A stretch of DNA of 64,000 nt from Paraburkholderia solitsugae (GCF_013177695.1 NZ_WOEY01000051.1:1-64000), one strand, 5' to 3'; positions 47,340-57,654 are shown, numbered from the stretch's first letter. A program made the numbers and translations. Notes: generated by a model from the sequence alone, not told the origin.

Positions 47340-48050
47340 TCAGTGGCCGGCGCTCTGGCCGCCGTCCACGTGCAGGATTTCGCCGGTCACGAACGGCGCC
47401 GCATCCAGATAAAGGACAGCGCCTACGATATCGCTCATCTCGCCCATGTGACCCATCGGATGCAGTGCGCCGAGCGCCGCATGCGTATCCTGCGGGTGCA
47501 TCGGTGACTTGATGATGCCCGGCGAGACGGCGTTGGCGCGGATACCCCTTTTTGCGTATTCGATGGCAAGCGATTTGGTGGCCGAATTCAGGCCGCCCTT
47601 GGTCAGCGATGCCAGCACCGAGGGTACACCGTCGACTGCGTGGTCGGTCAGACTGGTCGTGATGGTGATCACGTGACCGCTGGCATGCTTTTCCATCTCG
47701 GCGATGGCCAGTTGTGTGATGTAGAAGAAGCCGGAGACGTTCACGCCGATAGCAGCCGCGTAGTCTTCCGCGGTATAGCGGGTGAAGGGCTTGGCGATGA
47801 AGATGCCAGCGTTGTTGACCAGCGTGTCGATGCGGCCAAAGCGGGCGACGCCCTCGGAAATCACGCGATGCGCGGTAGCGGGGTCGGCAATATCGCCTGC
47901 GACGGTCACGATATTGGGGTCGTCGGTGGGCCTGATCGAACGTGCGGTTGCGACGACGCGATAGTCGAGCTTGCGGAACGCGCTGACCAGTTCAGCGCCA
48001 ATGCCTTGCGATGCGCCGGTAACGACGACAACTTTTTGTGATGTGCTCAT
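47340..48050 (-). CDS. SDR-family protein lacking the catalytic tyrosine
   Basis: A 236-residue short-chain dehydrogenase/reductase with GGAGG ahead of the ATG at 48048-48050. Cofactor motif TGASQGIG (residues 12-19), NNAG, and the Asn in IGVNVSGFF are present, as is ITTSLTD with the conserved Ser. The YxxxK position, however, reads ALASLTK-like (VLASLTKGG): Lys is kept but Tyr is replaced by Ala. It therefore may not work as a standard SDR. It is probably co-transcribed with the tautomerase. Confidence 0.85.
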   Translation of the reverse strand: MSTSQKVVVVTGASQGIGAELVSAFRKLDYRVVATARSIRPTDDPNIVTVAGDIADPATAHRVISEGVARFGRIDTLVNNAGIFIAKPFTRYTAEDYAAAIGVNVSGFFYITQLAIAEMEKHASGHVITITTSLTDHAVDGVPSVLASLTKGGLNSATKSLAIEYAKRGIRANAVSPGIIKSPMHPQDTHAALGALHPMGHMGEMSDIVGAVLYLDAAPFVTGEILHVDGGQSAGH

Positions 48051-48519
48051 GATTGAGCCTCCAGATGAGATGTTTGGGATCAGATGCTGATCGGGCCACG
48101 GGCTCCGATGGGTATGAAATCTAGGCGCATTGGCGCTGAACTCGAATACCCGCCATGGACAAACAGTCATGCTTGCCAGGTACAAATGCGTCCTGCGGCC
48201 GCCGTGCTTGGCGGCCAGCCCATGGTGGACGGACATCTGGAGAATTGAGCGCGAGATCCGTGGACACTCGCCAGGCGTCGTGGACGATTGCCGCGCTTCG
48301 TGGGGTGCCGATGGGCGACCGCTGCCGTGTCGCTTTTCGTGCGCTCGGCCGGGACGGTCTATTGCGGTACTGACAGGGCGAACTCGGGCCATGCCGCATC
48401 AAGCGAATCGCCTGTGATGTGACGGCCTTTCTGGAACGCTCGGGGAGGGGTGAAGTCGCCGCAAAGCCTTGTTGTGATGGGCTTTGCGGGATTGTGCGAG
48501 AACTTCTGAACAGGTGTGG
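48051..48519. other. intergenic region upstream of the SDR gene
   Basis: About 470 bases between the SDR gene and tRNA-Ser. Frames on both strands are short, lack ribosome binding sites and look like shadows. I see a GC-rich inverted repeat GGCCGCC/GGCGGCC at about 48199-48222 but no confident promoter, RNA or gene. Confidence 0.4.
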
Positions 48520-48609
48520 TGGCGGAGGCGGTGAGATTCGAACTCACGGAAGGATCACTCCTTCGCCGGTTTTCAAGACCGGTGCCTTAAACCGCTCGGC
48601 CACACCTCC
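48520..48609 (-). tRNA. tRNA-Ser (UGA)
   Basis: A 90-base cloverleaf with encoded CCA. Acceptor GGAGGTG pairs with CGCCTCC, the anticodon stem is CCGGT/ACCGG with loop CTTGAAA (anticodon TGA), and the long variable arm is present, as required for serine. Confidence 0.95.
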
Positions 48610-48664
48610 AAGCCGGAAATTGTAACCTGAAAAATCCTCGTTGCGGGGCTTGGCGGATCTGGAA

Positions 48665-49894
48665 TTACTGCGGATCTTTCAGAAACAGCGCCTGCAGATC
48701 GTTCAGGAAGGCCTGGCCAAGCGGTGTGGGCGCAATCTTTTCGTGGTCGCGTGTAATCAGTTTGCGACGTTCAGCCTCCTGCAAAGCCGGTTCGATCGAG
48801 GTCATCGACAGCCCCGTGCGCTCGATGAAGCGGTGCACCGGAAACCCTTCCACCAGCCGCAGGGCGTTCAACATGAACTCGAACGGCAGATCGCGCGGTC
48901 CGACCTCATGCTCTTCCTGCACGGCCGTGCCGGCCATCGCCTGCTCGATGAAGGTAGTCGGATGCTTATAGCGCACCTGACGCAGCACGCGGTTCGGAAA
49001 CGACAGTTTGGTATGCGCGCCCGCGCCGATGCCGAGATAATCGCCGAAGCGCCAGTAGTTCAGATTGTGCTTACTCTGCCGATGCGGCTGCGCATACGCG
49101 GACACCTCGTAGCGTTCATAACCGGCGGCCGTCGTGCGTTCGTGAATCCAGTCCTGCATGTCGGCGGAAGCATCGTCGTCGGGGAGCGCCGGCGGGAATT
49201 TCGCAAACAGCGTGTTCGGTTCGAGCGTGAGGTGATACAGCGACAAATGCGGCGGCGCGAACGACAACGCCGTCTCCACGTCAGCCTGACATTCCGCGAG
49301 CGTCTGCTGCGGCAATGCGAACATCAGATCGAGATTGAAGTTGTCGAAGGTGGTCGCGGCCACTTCGACCGCATGGCGTGCTTGCGTCGAGTCGTGAATC
49401 CGGCCGAGCGCCTTCAGATGCGCTTCATTGAAACTCTGGATGCCCACCGACAGGCGATTCACCCCGCTCGCGCGAAATTGCGCGAACTTGTCAGCTTCGA
49501 ACGTACCCGGGTTGGCTTCGAGCGTGATTTCCGCGTCGGCGTCGAGCGGCAGCAGCGCGCGGATGTCGGACAGCATACGGTCGAGCCCGGCTGCCGACAG
49601 CAAGCTGGGCGTGCCGCCGCCGATGAACACCGTATGCACCTGGCGGCCCCACACAAGCGGTAGCGCCAATTCGAGATCGGCGCGCAAAGCGTCGAGATAC
49701 TCGGTTTCCGGGAACGTGTCGCCTTTCCATTCATGCGAGTTGAAATCGCAGTACGGGCATTTGCGCACGCACCAGGGAAAGTGCACATACAACGCCAATG
49801 GCGGCAACGACGTCAGACGAATGCTGCCCGGCGACGTAAATGCCTTGATGACGCCGTTGCCGATATCGGCGGGCGCCTGTTTAATCGGAATCAC
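48665..49894 (-). CDS. hemW: radical SAM heme chaperone HemW
   Basis: A 409-residue HemN-like protein. YVHFPWCVRKCPYCDFNSH gives the cluster cysteines Cys42, Cys46 and Cys49, and the fourth Cys of true HemN is absent (Phe51 follows), which marks it as the heme-chaperone branch rather than an oxidase. IGGGTPSLL and LEANPG are the next blocks. It starts at GTG 49894, overlapping the rdgB stop by four bases (GTGA), so it is translationally coupled. Confidence 0.92.
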   Translation of the reverse strand: MIPIKQAPADIGNGVIKAFTSPGSIRLTSLPPLALYVHFPWCVRKCPYCDFNSHEWKGDTFPETEYLDALRADLELALPLVWGRQVHTVFIGGGTPSLLSAAGLDRMLSDIRALLPLDADAEITLEANPGTFEADKFAQFRASGVNRLSVGIQSFNEAHLKALGRIHDSTQARHAVEVAATTFDNFNLDLMFALPQQTLAECQADVETALSFAPPHLSLYHLTLEPNTLFAKFPPALPDDDASADMQDWIHERTTAAGYERYEVSAYAQPHRQSKHNLNYWRFGDYLGIGAGAHTKLSFPNRVLRQVRYKHPTTFIEQAMAGTAVQEEHEVGPRDLPFEFMLNALRLVEGFPVHRFIERTGLSMTSIEPALQEAERRKLITRDHEKIAPTPLGQAFLNDLQALFLKDPQ

Positions 49895-50538
49895 GCTTCC
49901 TCCGTCAAACGCGCGAGCAGTTGGCGCAATGCAATCGCGCGATGGCTGCTGGCGTTCTTTACCGCTGGTTCGAGTTCCGCAGCGCTCGCATTCAGCGACG
50001 GCAGGAAGAAGTACGGGTCATACCCGAAGCCATGCTTGCCGCGCGGCGCATCCAGCATTTCGCCGTGCCAGCGGCCTTCGGCGATCAGCGGTTCGGGATC
50101 GTCCGCATGACGCACGAGCGCCAGCACGCAGTAGTAGTACGCGCGACGATCGGTTTCGCCCTGCAAGGCTGAAACGAGCTGCGCGTTGTTCGCTGCGTCG
50201 CTCTTTTCACCGCCTGCAAGCTGCGCGTAGCGCGCCGAAAAAACGCCGGGTGCACCACGCAGCGCGCGCACGCACAGGCCGGAATCGTCGGCGAGGGCGG
50301 GCAGGCCGGTGAGCTTCGCTGCGTGACGCGCCTTGGTCAGCGCGTTTTCGACGAAAGTCGGATACGGTTCTTCCGCTTCCGGCACGTTCAGCGCGCCCTG
50401 CGGAATCAACTCGATGCCGGCTGCGCCGAGCAGCGCCGCGAACTCGCGCAGCTTGCCCGCGTTGTTCGACGCCAGCACGACTTTCTTCAACGGCGAGTCA
50501 GACGCAACCGCGCCGTTGCCTTGACGAACCTCACTCAC
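49891..50538 (-). CDS. rdgB: dITP/XTP pyrophosphatase
   Basis: A 215-residue Ham1-family enzyme removing non-canonical purine triphosphates from the nucleotide pool. [14 protein letters not shown] and [25 protein letters not shown] are the substrate-binding blocks, and [14 protein letters not shown] is diagnostic. Its start overlaps the end of rph by eight bases and its stop overlaps hemW, forming the rph-rdgB-hemW unit. Confidence 0.96.
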   Translation of the reverse strand: MSEVRQGNGAVASDSPLKKVVLASNNAGKLREFAALLGAAGIELIPQGALNVPEAEEPYPTFVENALTKARHAAKLTGLPALADDSGLCVRALRGAPGVFSARYAQLAGGEKSDAANNAQLVSALQGETDRRAYYYCVLALVRHADDPEPLIAEGRWHGEMLDAPRGKHGFGYDPYFFLPSLNASAAELEPAVKNASSHRAIALRQLLARLTEEA

Positions 50539-51271
50539 TCTTTTGCTCCAACGCTTCTTTCTGCTTCGCGATCAGCGTGTTGATGCCGTCGCTCGCCAGA
50601 TCCAGCAGCGAATTCATTTCATCGCGCGAGAACGGCACACCTTCAGCCGTGCCCTGAATTTCGACGAAGCCACCCGCGCCCGTCATCACCACGTTCATGT
50701 CGGTGTCGCATTGCGAGTCTTCGTCGTAATCGAGATCCAGCACCGGCAAACCGTCGTACACGCCGACCGAAATCGCTGCGACGTAGTCGGTAATCGGCGA
50801 GCTTTCGATGCGCCCCGCAGCCAGCAATTTGGCCACCGCGTCATGCGCGGCCACGAACGCGCCGGTGATGCTGGCCGTGCGCGTACCGCCGTCGGCCTGG
50901 ATCACGTCGCAATCGATATGCAGCGTGCGCGCGCCGAGCTTCTCGAGATCGAACACCGAGCGCAGTGCACGGCCGATCAGACGCTGGATTTCCTGAGTGC
51001 GGCCGGTTTGTTTGCCACGCGCCGCTTCACGGTCGCTGCGGGTATGCGTGGCGCGCGGCAGCATGCCGTATTCGGCGGTCAACCAGCCCTGGCCGCGGTC
51101 GCGCAGGAACGACGGCACGCTCTCGGCGATGCTCGCCGTGCAGATGACCTTGGTGTCGCCGAATTCGACCAGTACCGAGCCCTCCGCATGCTTCGTGTAG
51201 TGGCGCGTGATGCGCACGTCGCGCAGCTGATTGGCCTGGCGGCCGCTGGGGCGTTGGGTGTTATTGGTCAT
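50531..51271 (-). CDS. rph: ribonuclease PH
   Basis: A 246-residue phosphorolytic 3' exonuclease maturing tRNA ends. [25 protein letters not shown] is the conserved start, so ATG 51269-51271 is chosen over 51502. [21 protein letters not shown] and [19 protein letters not shown] are the catalytic blocks. First gene of rph-rdgB-hemW, divergent from yicC. Confidence 0.97.
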   Translation of the reverse strand: MTNNTQRPSGRQANQLRDVRITRHYTKHAEGSVLVEFGDTKVICTASIAESVPSFLRDRGQGWLTAEYGMLPRATHTRSDREAARGKQTGRTQEIQRLIGRALRSVFDLEKLGARTLHIDCDVIQADGGTRTASITGAFVAAHDAVAKLLAAGRIESSPITDYVAAISVGVYDGLPVLDLDYDEDSQCDTDMNVVMTGAGGFVEIQGTAEGVPFSRDEMNSLLDLASDGINTLIAKQKEALEQKSE

Positions 51272-51562
51272 GTTGGGATCGGTAGGGAAGAAAAGCAGGA
51301 GGGAAAGCGCGATTTTACCGCCGATCGCGCCGGGCGCGGGGCGGCCTGTCCGTCGGACGGCTGCCTGCATGTGCCGGGGCTTTGCGCGGGGTAGCACTTC
51401 GCGCGTGGCGGTGCTCGTGTTGCCCGGGTGCGGCCCGCGTACGAAGCGGCCTCGTCGGTAAAAATGGGATAATGCGGATTCTCCGCTCCGCGTCTCGTAC
51501 ACGCCGGGCGATTCGACTCTCCGGCCATCGTCAAACGCATGGCCACAATCGCGAGAAATACG

Positions 51563-52486
51563 ATGATCTACAGCATGACTGGCTATGCGAGCGCCACGCG
51601 CGAACTCGTCCCGGCCTCAGGCACAGGCGGCGTGAGCGTATCGGTCGAACTGCGCACGGTGAACTCGCGCTTTCTCGATCTGAACTTCCGCATGCCGGAA
51701 GACGTGCGCGTCTGCGAACCGACGCTGCGCGAAATGCTGATGAACAAGCTCTCGCGCGGCAAGGTCGATATCCGTATCAACCTGCAACGCAGCGAACAGT
51801 CGGCTAACGCGGGGTCGGTTAGTCGCGATGCGCTGACGCAACTCGCGCTGCTCGAGCGCACCGTGCTGTCGACCTTTCCGGAAGCAGGGCGTCTGCGCAC
51901 CGGCGAAATTCTGCGCTGGCCGGGCGTGCTGGCCGAAACCGGCGTGGCGCCGGAAGTGCTGCGCGACGCGGTGCTGGCATGCGGCAAGCAGGCGATTACC
52001 GATCTGATCGACGTGCGTGCCCGCGAAGGTGCGCAACTGGCGACGGTGCTGCTCGCCAACGTCACCGAGATGGAAATGATCGTCACGAAGATCACGCCGC
52101 TCGTGCCGGAACTGATCGCCAAGCATCAGCAGAAGATCGTCGAACGTCTGCAGGAAGCGCTCGGTATCGCCGCGCCCGATACGGCGACGACGACCGTCTC
52201 GCGCGAAGAAATCAACGAACGGATTCGTCAGGAAGTGACGATGTACGGCATCCGCATCGACATCGCCGAAGAACTGTCGCGCCTCACGGCTCACCTGAAC
52301 GAAACGCGTCATGTGATCGAGAAGGGCGGCAAGGTCGGCAAGCGCCTGGACTTCATGATGCAGGAACTGAATCGCGAAGCGAACACGCTCGGCTCGAAGG
52401 CGGCCGCGAAGGAACTGGCCGATTCGTCAATGACCCTGAAGCTGCTCATCGAACAGATGCGCGAGCAAGTACAGAATCTGGAGTAG
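51563..52486 (+). CDS. yicC: YicC-family endoribonuclease
   Basis: A 307-residue protein. [14 protein letters not shown] is the conserved start (ATG 51563), [13 protein letters not shown] and LRWPGVL follow, and the DUF1732 C-terminal domain includes [20 protein letters not shown] and [17 protein letters not shown]. YicC proteins have been shown to cut RNA in E. coli. It is 18 bases ahead of gmk, in the frequent yicC-gmk-rpoZ-spoT arrangement. Confidence 0.93.
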   Translation: MIYSMTGYASATRELVPASGTGGVSVSVELRTVNSRFLDLNFRMPEDVRVCEPTLREMLMNKLSRGKVDIRINLQRSEQSANAGSVSRDALTQLALLERTVLSTFPEAGRLRTGEILRWPGVLAETGVAPEVLRDAVLACGKQAITDLIDVRAREGAQLATVLLANVTEMEMIVTKITPLVPELIAKHQQKIVERLQEALGIAAPDTATTTVSREEINERIRQEVTMYGIRIDIAEELSRLTAHLNETRHVIEKGGKVGKRLDFMMQELNREANTLGSKAAAKELADSSMTLKLLIEQMREQVQNLE

Positions 52487-52504
52487 GGCAGGAGCCTCGA
52501 TAAC

Positions 52505-53185
52505 ATGACCGACCACACACGCGAAACCAGCGCACCGCGCAACCCTTACGCCGGTGCTTATCCCGGCAACCTGTTCATGGTGGTCGCGCCTTCCGGCGCG
52601 GGCAAGTCGACGCTCGTGAACGCGCTGCTCGCCGGCGACAACGCGATCCGTCTGTCGATTTCGTACACGACGCGCCCGCCGCGTCCGAAGGAGCAGGACG
52701 GCGAGCACTATCACTTCACGACGGTCGACGATTTCCTGACGCGTCACGCGACTGGCGAGTTTCTGGAAAGCGCGGAAGTGCACGGCAACTACTATGCGAC
52801 CTCGCGCGTGTGGATCGAGGAGCAGATGAAGAGCGGCCATGACGTGCTGCTCGAAATCGACTGGCAAGGCGCGCAACAGGTGAAGAAACAGTTTCACAAC
52901 GCGGTTGAAATTTTCATCTTGCCGCCGTCGCTGGATGCGCTCGAAGAGCGTTTGAAAAAGCGCGGCCAGGACGAACCGAACGTGATTACGCGCCGTCTGC
53001 TCGCAGCCGGCAGCGAGATGGCGCACGCGGCCGAAGCGGAGTACGTCGTGATCAACGACAACTTCGATCGCGCGCTCGGTGAACTGCGGTGCCTCGTGGC
53101 CGCGACGCGTTCGCGCTTCGCCTCGCAATACGCGCGCCACACGCAGCTTTTCGTGCAGCTCGGTATCCACCTGCCACACGCGTGA
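52505..53185 (+). CDS. gmk: guanylate kinase
   Basis: A 226-residue enzyme phosphorylating GMP and dGMP. P-loop APSGAGKST at residues 28-36, then [21 protein letters not shown] (GMP site) and [14 protein letters not shown]. An N-terminal extension of about 20 residues precedes the core, as in other Burkholderia. Followed by rpoZ after 60 bases. Confidence 0.97.
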   Translation: MTDHTRETSAPRNPYAGAYPGNLFMVVAPSGAGKSTLVNALLAGDNAIRLSISYTTRPPRPKEQDGEHYHFTTVDDFLTRHATGEFLESAEVHGNYYATSRVWIEEQMKSGHDVLLEIDWQGAQQVKKQFHNAVEIFILPPSLDALEERLKKRGQDEPNVITRRLLAAGSEMAHAAEAEYVVINDNFDRALGELRCLVAATRSRFASQYARHTQLFVQLGIHLPHA

Positions 53186-53245
53186 ACGCGGCGGTGTGTC
53201 GAGCACATAAGGTAGAATAAGCAACATACTGAGAAGGAACCCAAC

Positions 53246-53449
53246 ATGGCCCGCATTACCGTCGAAGACTGCCTCAAACAGATCCCGAACCGTTTCGAAC
53301 TCGCGCTTGCCGCAACCTATCGCGCGCGTCAGCTCGCTCAAGGCCACACGCCGAAGATCGAAAGCCGCGACAAGCCCACCGTCGTCGCACTGCGCGAAAT
53401 CGCAGCTGGCCAGGTTGGCGTCGAAATGCTGAAGAAGGTGCCGGTTTAA
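53246..53449 (+). CDS. rpoZ: RNA polymerase omega subunit
   Basis: A 67-residue subunit stabilising the beta-prime chain and contributing to the ppGpp site. [30 protein letters not shown] is diagnostic. GAAGGAA lies seven bases ahead of the ATG. It sits directly before spoT, linking it to ppGpp signalling as in E. coli. Confidence 0.97.
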
Positions 53450-53557
53450 GGCGCACTGTTCCGTTTTCGATTGCCCGTATTTGCCAGGCCTTTTTGCCAC
53501 ACCTAGTTGCATCAACGTGCAGACCGGCGTCCAACCCTAACCGCTACGGAGGCGAAA

Positions 53558-55912
53558 ATGAGTGCTACCCCGCCCACCGCCACGGAAGTGGAACACGACG
53601 CTGACTCGCCCTCGTCTGCACGGAAGTACATCGACGCAGTGCTCGAACAGTCGTTTCGCCATCTGTTCGGGCCGACTGCCACGCCGGAGCAACCGCGCCG
53701 GCATGACGTCGTTTCGATCGCCAAGCTGACGTCCGCCTTGTCCGGCTATTTGCAGCCGGAAGAGATCAAGGACATCAAGGCGGCGTTCCATTTCAGCGAC
53801 GAAGCCCACCTCGGCCAGTATCGCCAGAGTGGCGAACCCTACATCACGCATCCTGTTGCCGTCGCCGAAATCTGCGCCGGCTGGAATCTCGACAACCAGT
53901 CGATCATGGCGGCGCTGCTGCATGATGTGATGGAAGACCAGGGCGTGACCAAAGCCGAACTCGCCGAGCGATTCGGCGCAAAGGTCGCGGAACTGGTCGA
54001 CGGGTTGTCAAAGCTGGACAAGATGGAGTTTCGCAATCGCGAAGAGGCGCAAGCGGAAAATTTCCGCAAGATGCTGCTCGCGATGGCGCGGGACGTCCGC
54101 GTCATTCTGGTCAAACTCGCCGACCGGCTGCACAACATGCGCACGCTGGGCGCGGTGCCGCATGAAAAGCGCCGCCGCGTGGCGCGCGAAACGCTGGACA
54201 TCTATGCGCCGATCGCGCACCGGCTTGGCCTGAACAATACCTATCGCGAGCTGCAGGACCTGAGCTTCGCGAACTTCAACCCGCATCGCTACGCCACGCT
54301 CGAAAAAGCCGTCAAGGCCGCGCGTGGCAACCGGCGTGAGGTGGTCGGCAAGATTCTGGAGTCGGTGCAGCGCGCGATTGCCGACGCGAAGCTCAACGCC
54401 GAAGTCACCGGCCGCGAAAAAACCATCTTCAGTATCTATAAGAAGATGCGCGACAAGCAGTTGTCGTTCTCGCAGGTGCTCGACGTGTACGGCTTCCGTG
54501 TGGTGGTCGAAAGCGCGCTCGAGTGCTACACCTGCATCGGCGCGCTGCATGCGCTTTACAAGCCGGTGCCAGGCAAGTTCAAGGATTACATCGCGATCCC
54601 GAAGGTGAACGGCTATCAGTCGCTGCACACCACGCTGGTCGGCCCGTTTGGCGCGCCGATCGAGTTCCAGGTGCGCACGCGCAAGATGCACGAGATTGCC
54701 GAAGCGGGCGTCGCTGCGCACTGGCTGTACAAGAACGGCGGCGCGGATCTGAACGATGTGCAGAAACGCGCGCACCAGTGGCTCAAGTCGCTGCTCGACA
54801 TTCAGAGCGAAGCGGGCGATTCGAGCGAATTTCTGGAACACGTCAAGATCGATCTGTTCCCGGATGCGGTCTACGTGTTTACGCCGAAGTCGAAGATCAT
54901 GGCGCTGCCGCGCGGTGCCACCGCCCTTGACTTCGCGTATTCGATCCACAGCGACCTGGGCAACCAGTGCGTCGCAGTCAAGATCAATAACGAACTGCTG
55001 CCGCTGCGTACTGAGCTGAAGAGCGGCGACATTGTTGAAGTGATCACGGCGCCGTATTCGAAGCCGAATCCGGCGTGGCTGGGTTTCGTGCGCACGGGCA
55101 AGGCGCGTTCGGCGATCCGCCACTATTTAAAGACGATGCGGTTGAACGAGTCTGTACAGCTCGGCGAGCGTCTCGTCGACCAGGCGCTGAAGGGCTACGG
55201 GCTGGCGCTGTCGGACGTGACGCCGGAAGCCTGGGAAAAACTCGTGCAGTGGACGGGCAACAAGAACCGTCAGGAAATCTTCGCGGATATCGGTCTTGGG
55301 CGGCGTGTCGCCGCGGTCATGGCCAAGCGTATCGAAGTGCTGATGAGCGGCCGCGATGCCGACGACGACGGCTCGCGCGACGGCACAGCGCCGCATGCAC
55401 CGCCGGTCGTCATCACCGGCACCGAAGGCATGTCGGTGCAGTTGTCCGCGTGCTGCCGTCCGATTCCGGGCGACGACATCATGGGCTACATCGGCATCGG
55501 CCTCGGCATGGCCATTCACACCACGGATTGCCGCGTCGCGCAGCGTATCCACAAGCGCGATCCGGGCCGCTGGATCGACGTGGCGTGGGCGCCGCAGCCG
55601 GGGCGTCTGTTCGACGTCGCGGTGAAGGTGCTGGTCAAGAACACCAAGGGCGTATTCGCCCGCGTGGCTGCCGACATCACGTCGGCGGATGCGAACATCG
55701 TCCACATCGCGATGGACGAAGACCTGTCGCAGGAATCCACGGTGCTGCGCTTCGTGATCCAGGTGAGCGATCGCGTCCATCTCGCCAACGTCATGCGCCG
55801 CGTGCGTACGAATCCGGACGTGATGCGTATTGCGCGTGAGCGGCCGAGCGAGGAAGGGCATCACCGTCACGACGGCGGGATGCGGATCGACCGCGAACGG
55901 GCGGATTACTGA
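53558..55912 (+). CDS. spoT: bifunctional (p)ppGpp synthetase/hydrolase
   Basis: A 784-residue RSH protein. Hydrolase HD domain (about 80-230) with YITHP (His98) and LLHDVMED (His122, Asp123) intact. Synthetase domain from about residue 285 (GREKTIFSIYKKM, VYGFRVVV, KDYIAIPKVNGYQSLHT), then TGS (about 445-505) and a C-terminal ACT domain (about 705-780). Both activities should be present. ATG 53558 follows GGAGGCGAAA; the frame start at 53507 is not supported. The stringent-response regulator, co-located with rpoZ. Confidence 0.95.
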   Translation: MSATPPTATEVEHDADSPSSARKYIDAVLEQSFRHLFGPTATPEQPRRHDVVSIAKLTSALSGYLQPEEIKDIKAAFHFSDEAHLGQYRQSGEPYITHPVAVAEICAGWNLDNQSIMAALLHDVMEDQGVTKAELAERFGAKVAELVDGLSKLDKMEFRNREEAQAENFRKMLLAMARDVRVILVKLADRLHNMRTLGAVPHEKRRRVARETLDIYAPIAHRLGLNNTYRELQDLSFANFNPHRYATLEKAVKAARGNRREVVGKILESVQRAIADAKLNAEVTGREKTIFSIYKKMRDKQLSFSQVLDVYGFRVVVESALECYTCIGALHALYKPVPGKFKDYIAIPKVNGYQSLHTTLVGPFGAPIEFQVRTRKMHEIAEAGVAAHWLYKNGGADLNDVQKRAHQWLKSLLDIQSEAGDSSEFLEHVKIDLFPDAVYVFTPKSKIMALPRGATALDFAYSIHSDLGNQCVAVKINNELLPLRTELKSGDIVEVITAPYSKPNPAWLGFVRTGKARSAIRHYLKTMRLNESVQLGERLVDQALKGYGLALSDVTPEAWEKLVQWTGNKNRQEIFADIGLGRRVAAVMAKRIEVLMSGRDADDDGSRDGTAPHAPPVVITGTEGMSVQLSACCRPIPGDDIMGYIGIGLGMAIHTTDCRVAQRIHKRDPGRWIDVAWAPQPGRLFDVAVKVLVKNTKGVFARVAADITSADANIVHIAMDEDLSQESTVLRFVIQVSDRVHLANVMRRVRTNPDVMRIARERPSEEGHHRHDGGMRIDRERADY

Positions 55913-56028
55913 TCTGAGGCTGGCTGAGGGCTGCTCGACGAGAACGTCTGGCCGCCTCAGGCGGACCTCGTTCGAATCTGAACGCACCTGCGCCAGCGAG
56001 TCTCACTGGAACTTCAGGGAGAACGCTT

Positions 56029-56517
56029 ATGAAAGTAGCTGACCTCACCGGCTTGGCGCTCGACTATTGGGTCGCCCGCAGCCTGCACGACTTCGTGCGC
56101 GAAATCTTCTTTACCGACAGCGGCGAAACCGTCTCGATCCGCGGCATCGACCGCGGCCGCCCATGGGATGGCCGTTTCACGCCGTCCACATCATGGGAAG
56201 CGGCCTCTGCGGTGCTGGAACGCGCGCAGCGGCTGGAGCTGCGTGAACGGGCCGTTCATGGCGCGGCACATTGCATCGCCGAATTCGAAGGCGGCCATCG
56301 ACCCGTGGAAGGGCGGGGCGACTCGTTACGGGTCGCGCTGCTGCGGGCGTTTGTCGAAAGCCGTTTCGGCGATAGTGTGGACGAGGTGTTGTGGCAGGCG
56401 CAGGCTGTGACTGGCCCGCGAGCGGCGCTGATCGGCGAGGAAACGGAGGAGGATTCTTTTGAGGACGTGCCGAGTCCCGACGGACAGATCGGTGATATTC
56501 AGTCGATACCGCGATAG
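56029..56517 (+). CDS. DUF2591 (NinX-like) protein
   Basis: A 162-residue protein beginning MKVADLTGLALDYWVARS, the start typical of DUF2591, a family of phage-associated small proteins of unknown function. FTPSTSWEAASAVLERAQRLEL continues the pattern; the C-terminus is acidic. No other phage genes are nearby, so it is either domesticated or a general relative. No ribosome binding site beyond GGGAGAA ten bases upstream. Confidence 0.6.
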   Translation: MKVADLTGLALDYWVARSLHDFVREIFFTDSGETVSIRGIDRGRPWDGRFTPSTSWEAASAVLERAQRLELRERAVHGAAHCIAEFEGGHRPVEGRGDSLRVALLRAFVESRFGDSVDEVLWQAQAVTGPRAALIGEETEEDSFEDVPSPDGQIGDIQSIPR

Positions 56518-56591
56518 CAGCGGTGACACCGCCCGGGCCTGCGGGCTTGGCGGGGCGGACCGGATTAAGGAGAACCGGCCACGCAAAAACA

Positions 56592-56617
56592 AAGGGCCTT
56601 CCGATCGGAAGGCCCTT
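56592..56617 (-). terminator. terminator of the first tRNA-Arg
   Basis: AAGGGCCTTCC/GGAAGGCCCTT around GATC, followed on the minus strand by TTTGTTTTT. Confidence 0.85.
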
Positions 56618-56623
56618 CATAGG

Positions 56624-56700
56624 TGGTGCGGCTGGCAGGATTCGAACCCACGACCCCTTGGTTCGTAGCCAAGTACTCTATCCAACTGAGCTACAGCCGC
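56624..56700 (-). tRNA. tRNA-Arg (ACG), copy 1
   Basis: A 77-base cloverleaf with encoded CCA. Acceptor GCGGCTG/CAGCCGC, anticodon stem CTTGG/CCAAG and loop CTACGAA (anticodon ACG; A34 is normally edited to inosine to read CGU, CGC and CGA). Confidence 0.95.
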
Positions 56701-56768
56701 ACGCTAAACAGGTGACGCTAATTTCAATGATACGCGATGAAATTTGTGTAAAACCGGGGTAAAACATA

Positions 56769-56790
56769 GGGCCTCCCCGGAGGGAGGCCC
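56769..56790 (-). terminator. hairpin after the second tRNA-Arg
   Basis: GGGCCTCC/GGAGGCCC with a six-base loop; on the minus strand followed by TATGTTTTA, a weaker T-tract than that of copy 1. Confidence 0.65.
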
Positions 56791-56799
56791 TCGAATAAG

Positions 56800-56876
56800 T
56801 GGTGCGGCTGGCAGGATTCGAACCCACGACCCCTTGGTTCGTAGCCAAGTACTCTATCCAACTGAGCTACAGCCGC
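56800..56876 (-). tRNA. tRNA-Arg (ACG), copy 2
   Basis: Identical over its 77 bases to the copy at 56624-56700, which lies 99 bases further along the same strand. Each copy has its own hairpin terminator, so they may be separately or jointly transcribed. Confidence 0.95.
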
Positions 56877-56996
56877 ACGCAGAAACGAGATTATAGCAAA
56901 GGTTTTCAAAAAGGGAAGCACGTAACTGCGATTTGTCTCATTGCCCTGATCGTGTACCCTTGATAGGCAGTCGCTTGCTGCAGTTAATGGACCATC

Positions 56997-57566
56997 ATGA
57001 ACAAGGCCTTTGTCAAAGAGTCGAGTGAAGAGAATGACGACGATCTCGACGTCGCCCAGCCCGAAATTCCGCCGGGTACGAAAAACTACATCACGCCCGC
57101 CGGATACCGGCGTATGCGCGATGAACTGCTGCATCTGATCGATGTCGAGCGGCCGGAGGTGGTCAAGCTGGTGTCATGGGCGGCCTCGAACGGCGACCGC
57201 TCGGAAAACGGCGACTACATCTACGGTAAGCGCCGTCTGCGGGAAATCGACCGGCGGATCCGCTTTCTGACCAAGCGCCTCGACATCGCCGAGGTGGTCG
57301 ATAGCAGCAAACAGGAAAACGTCGATCAGGTTTTCTTCGGTGCGACCGTTGAGTACGCGACGGTCGATGGCGAAGTGCATACCCTGACGGTCGTCGGCGT
57401 CGATGAGGTCGATCTGGACGTTGGCCACGTGAGCTGGATCTCACCGATCGCGCGGGCGCTGCTCAAGGCGAAAATCGGCGATACGGTGACTTTGTACACA
57501 CCGGCCGGCCCGCAGCCGATAGATATATTGGACGTCAAATATCCGCCGCCTGATACCGGCGGCTAG
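56997..57566 (+). CDS. greB: transcription elongation factor GreB
   Basis: A 189-residue factor that rescues backtracked RNA polymerase by promoting transcript cleavage. The coiled-coil with SWAASNGDRSENGDYIYGKRRLREIDRR carries the acidic tip residues, and TVGV-like FKBP-fold C-terminal domain follows (TVVGVDEVDLDVGHVSWISPIARAL). An acidic N-terminal extension of about 30 residues precedes the core. Basic patch and length favour GreB over GreA. Confidence 0.93.
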   Translation: MNKAFVKESSEENDDDLDVAQPEIPPGTKNYITPAGYRRMRDELLHLIDVERPEVVKLVSWAASNGDRSENGDYIYGKRRLREIDRRIRFLTKRLDIAEVVDSSKQENVDQVFFGATVEYATVDGEVHTLTVVGVDEVDLDVGHVSWISPIARALLKAKIGDTVTLYTPAGPQPIDILDVKYPPPDTGG

Positions 57567-57628
57567 GCCAATGCATTGGCGTATCGGATGAGGCGGGCGA
57601 GGGCGCGCGCCAGACCTCAGTACGGCAT

Positions 57629-57654
57629 AAAAAAGGCGCCGCGAACGGCGCCTT
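57629..57654 (-). terminator. porin terminator
   Basis: AAGGCGCCG/CGGCGCCTT around CGAA, with a TTTTTTATG tail on the minus strand, 30 bases after the porin stop. Confidence 0.85.

Noticed and set aside
54008..55123. 371-codon minus-strand frame inside spoT
   Set aside because: Antisense shadow of a conserved gene without any recognisable motif.
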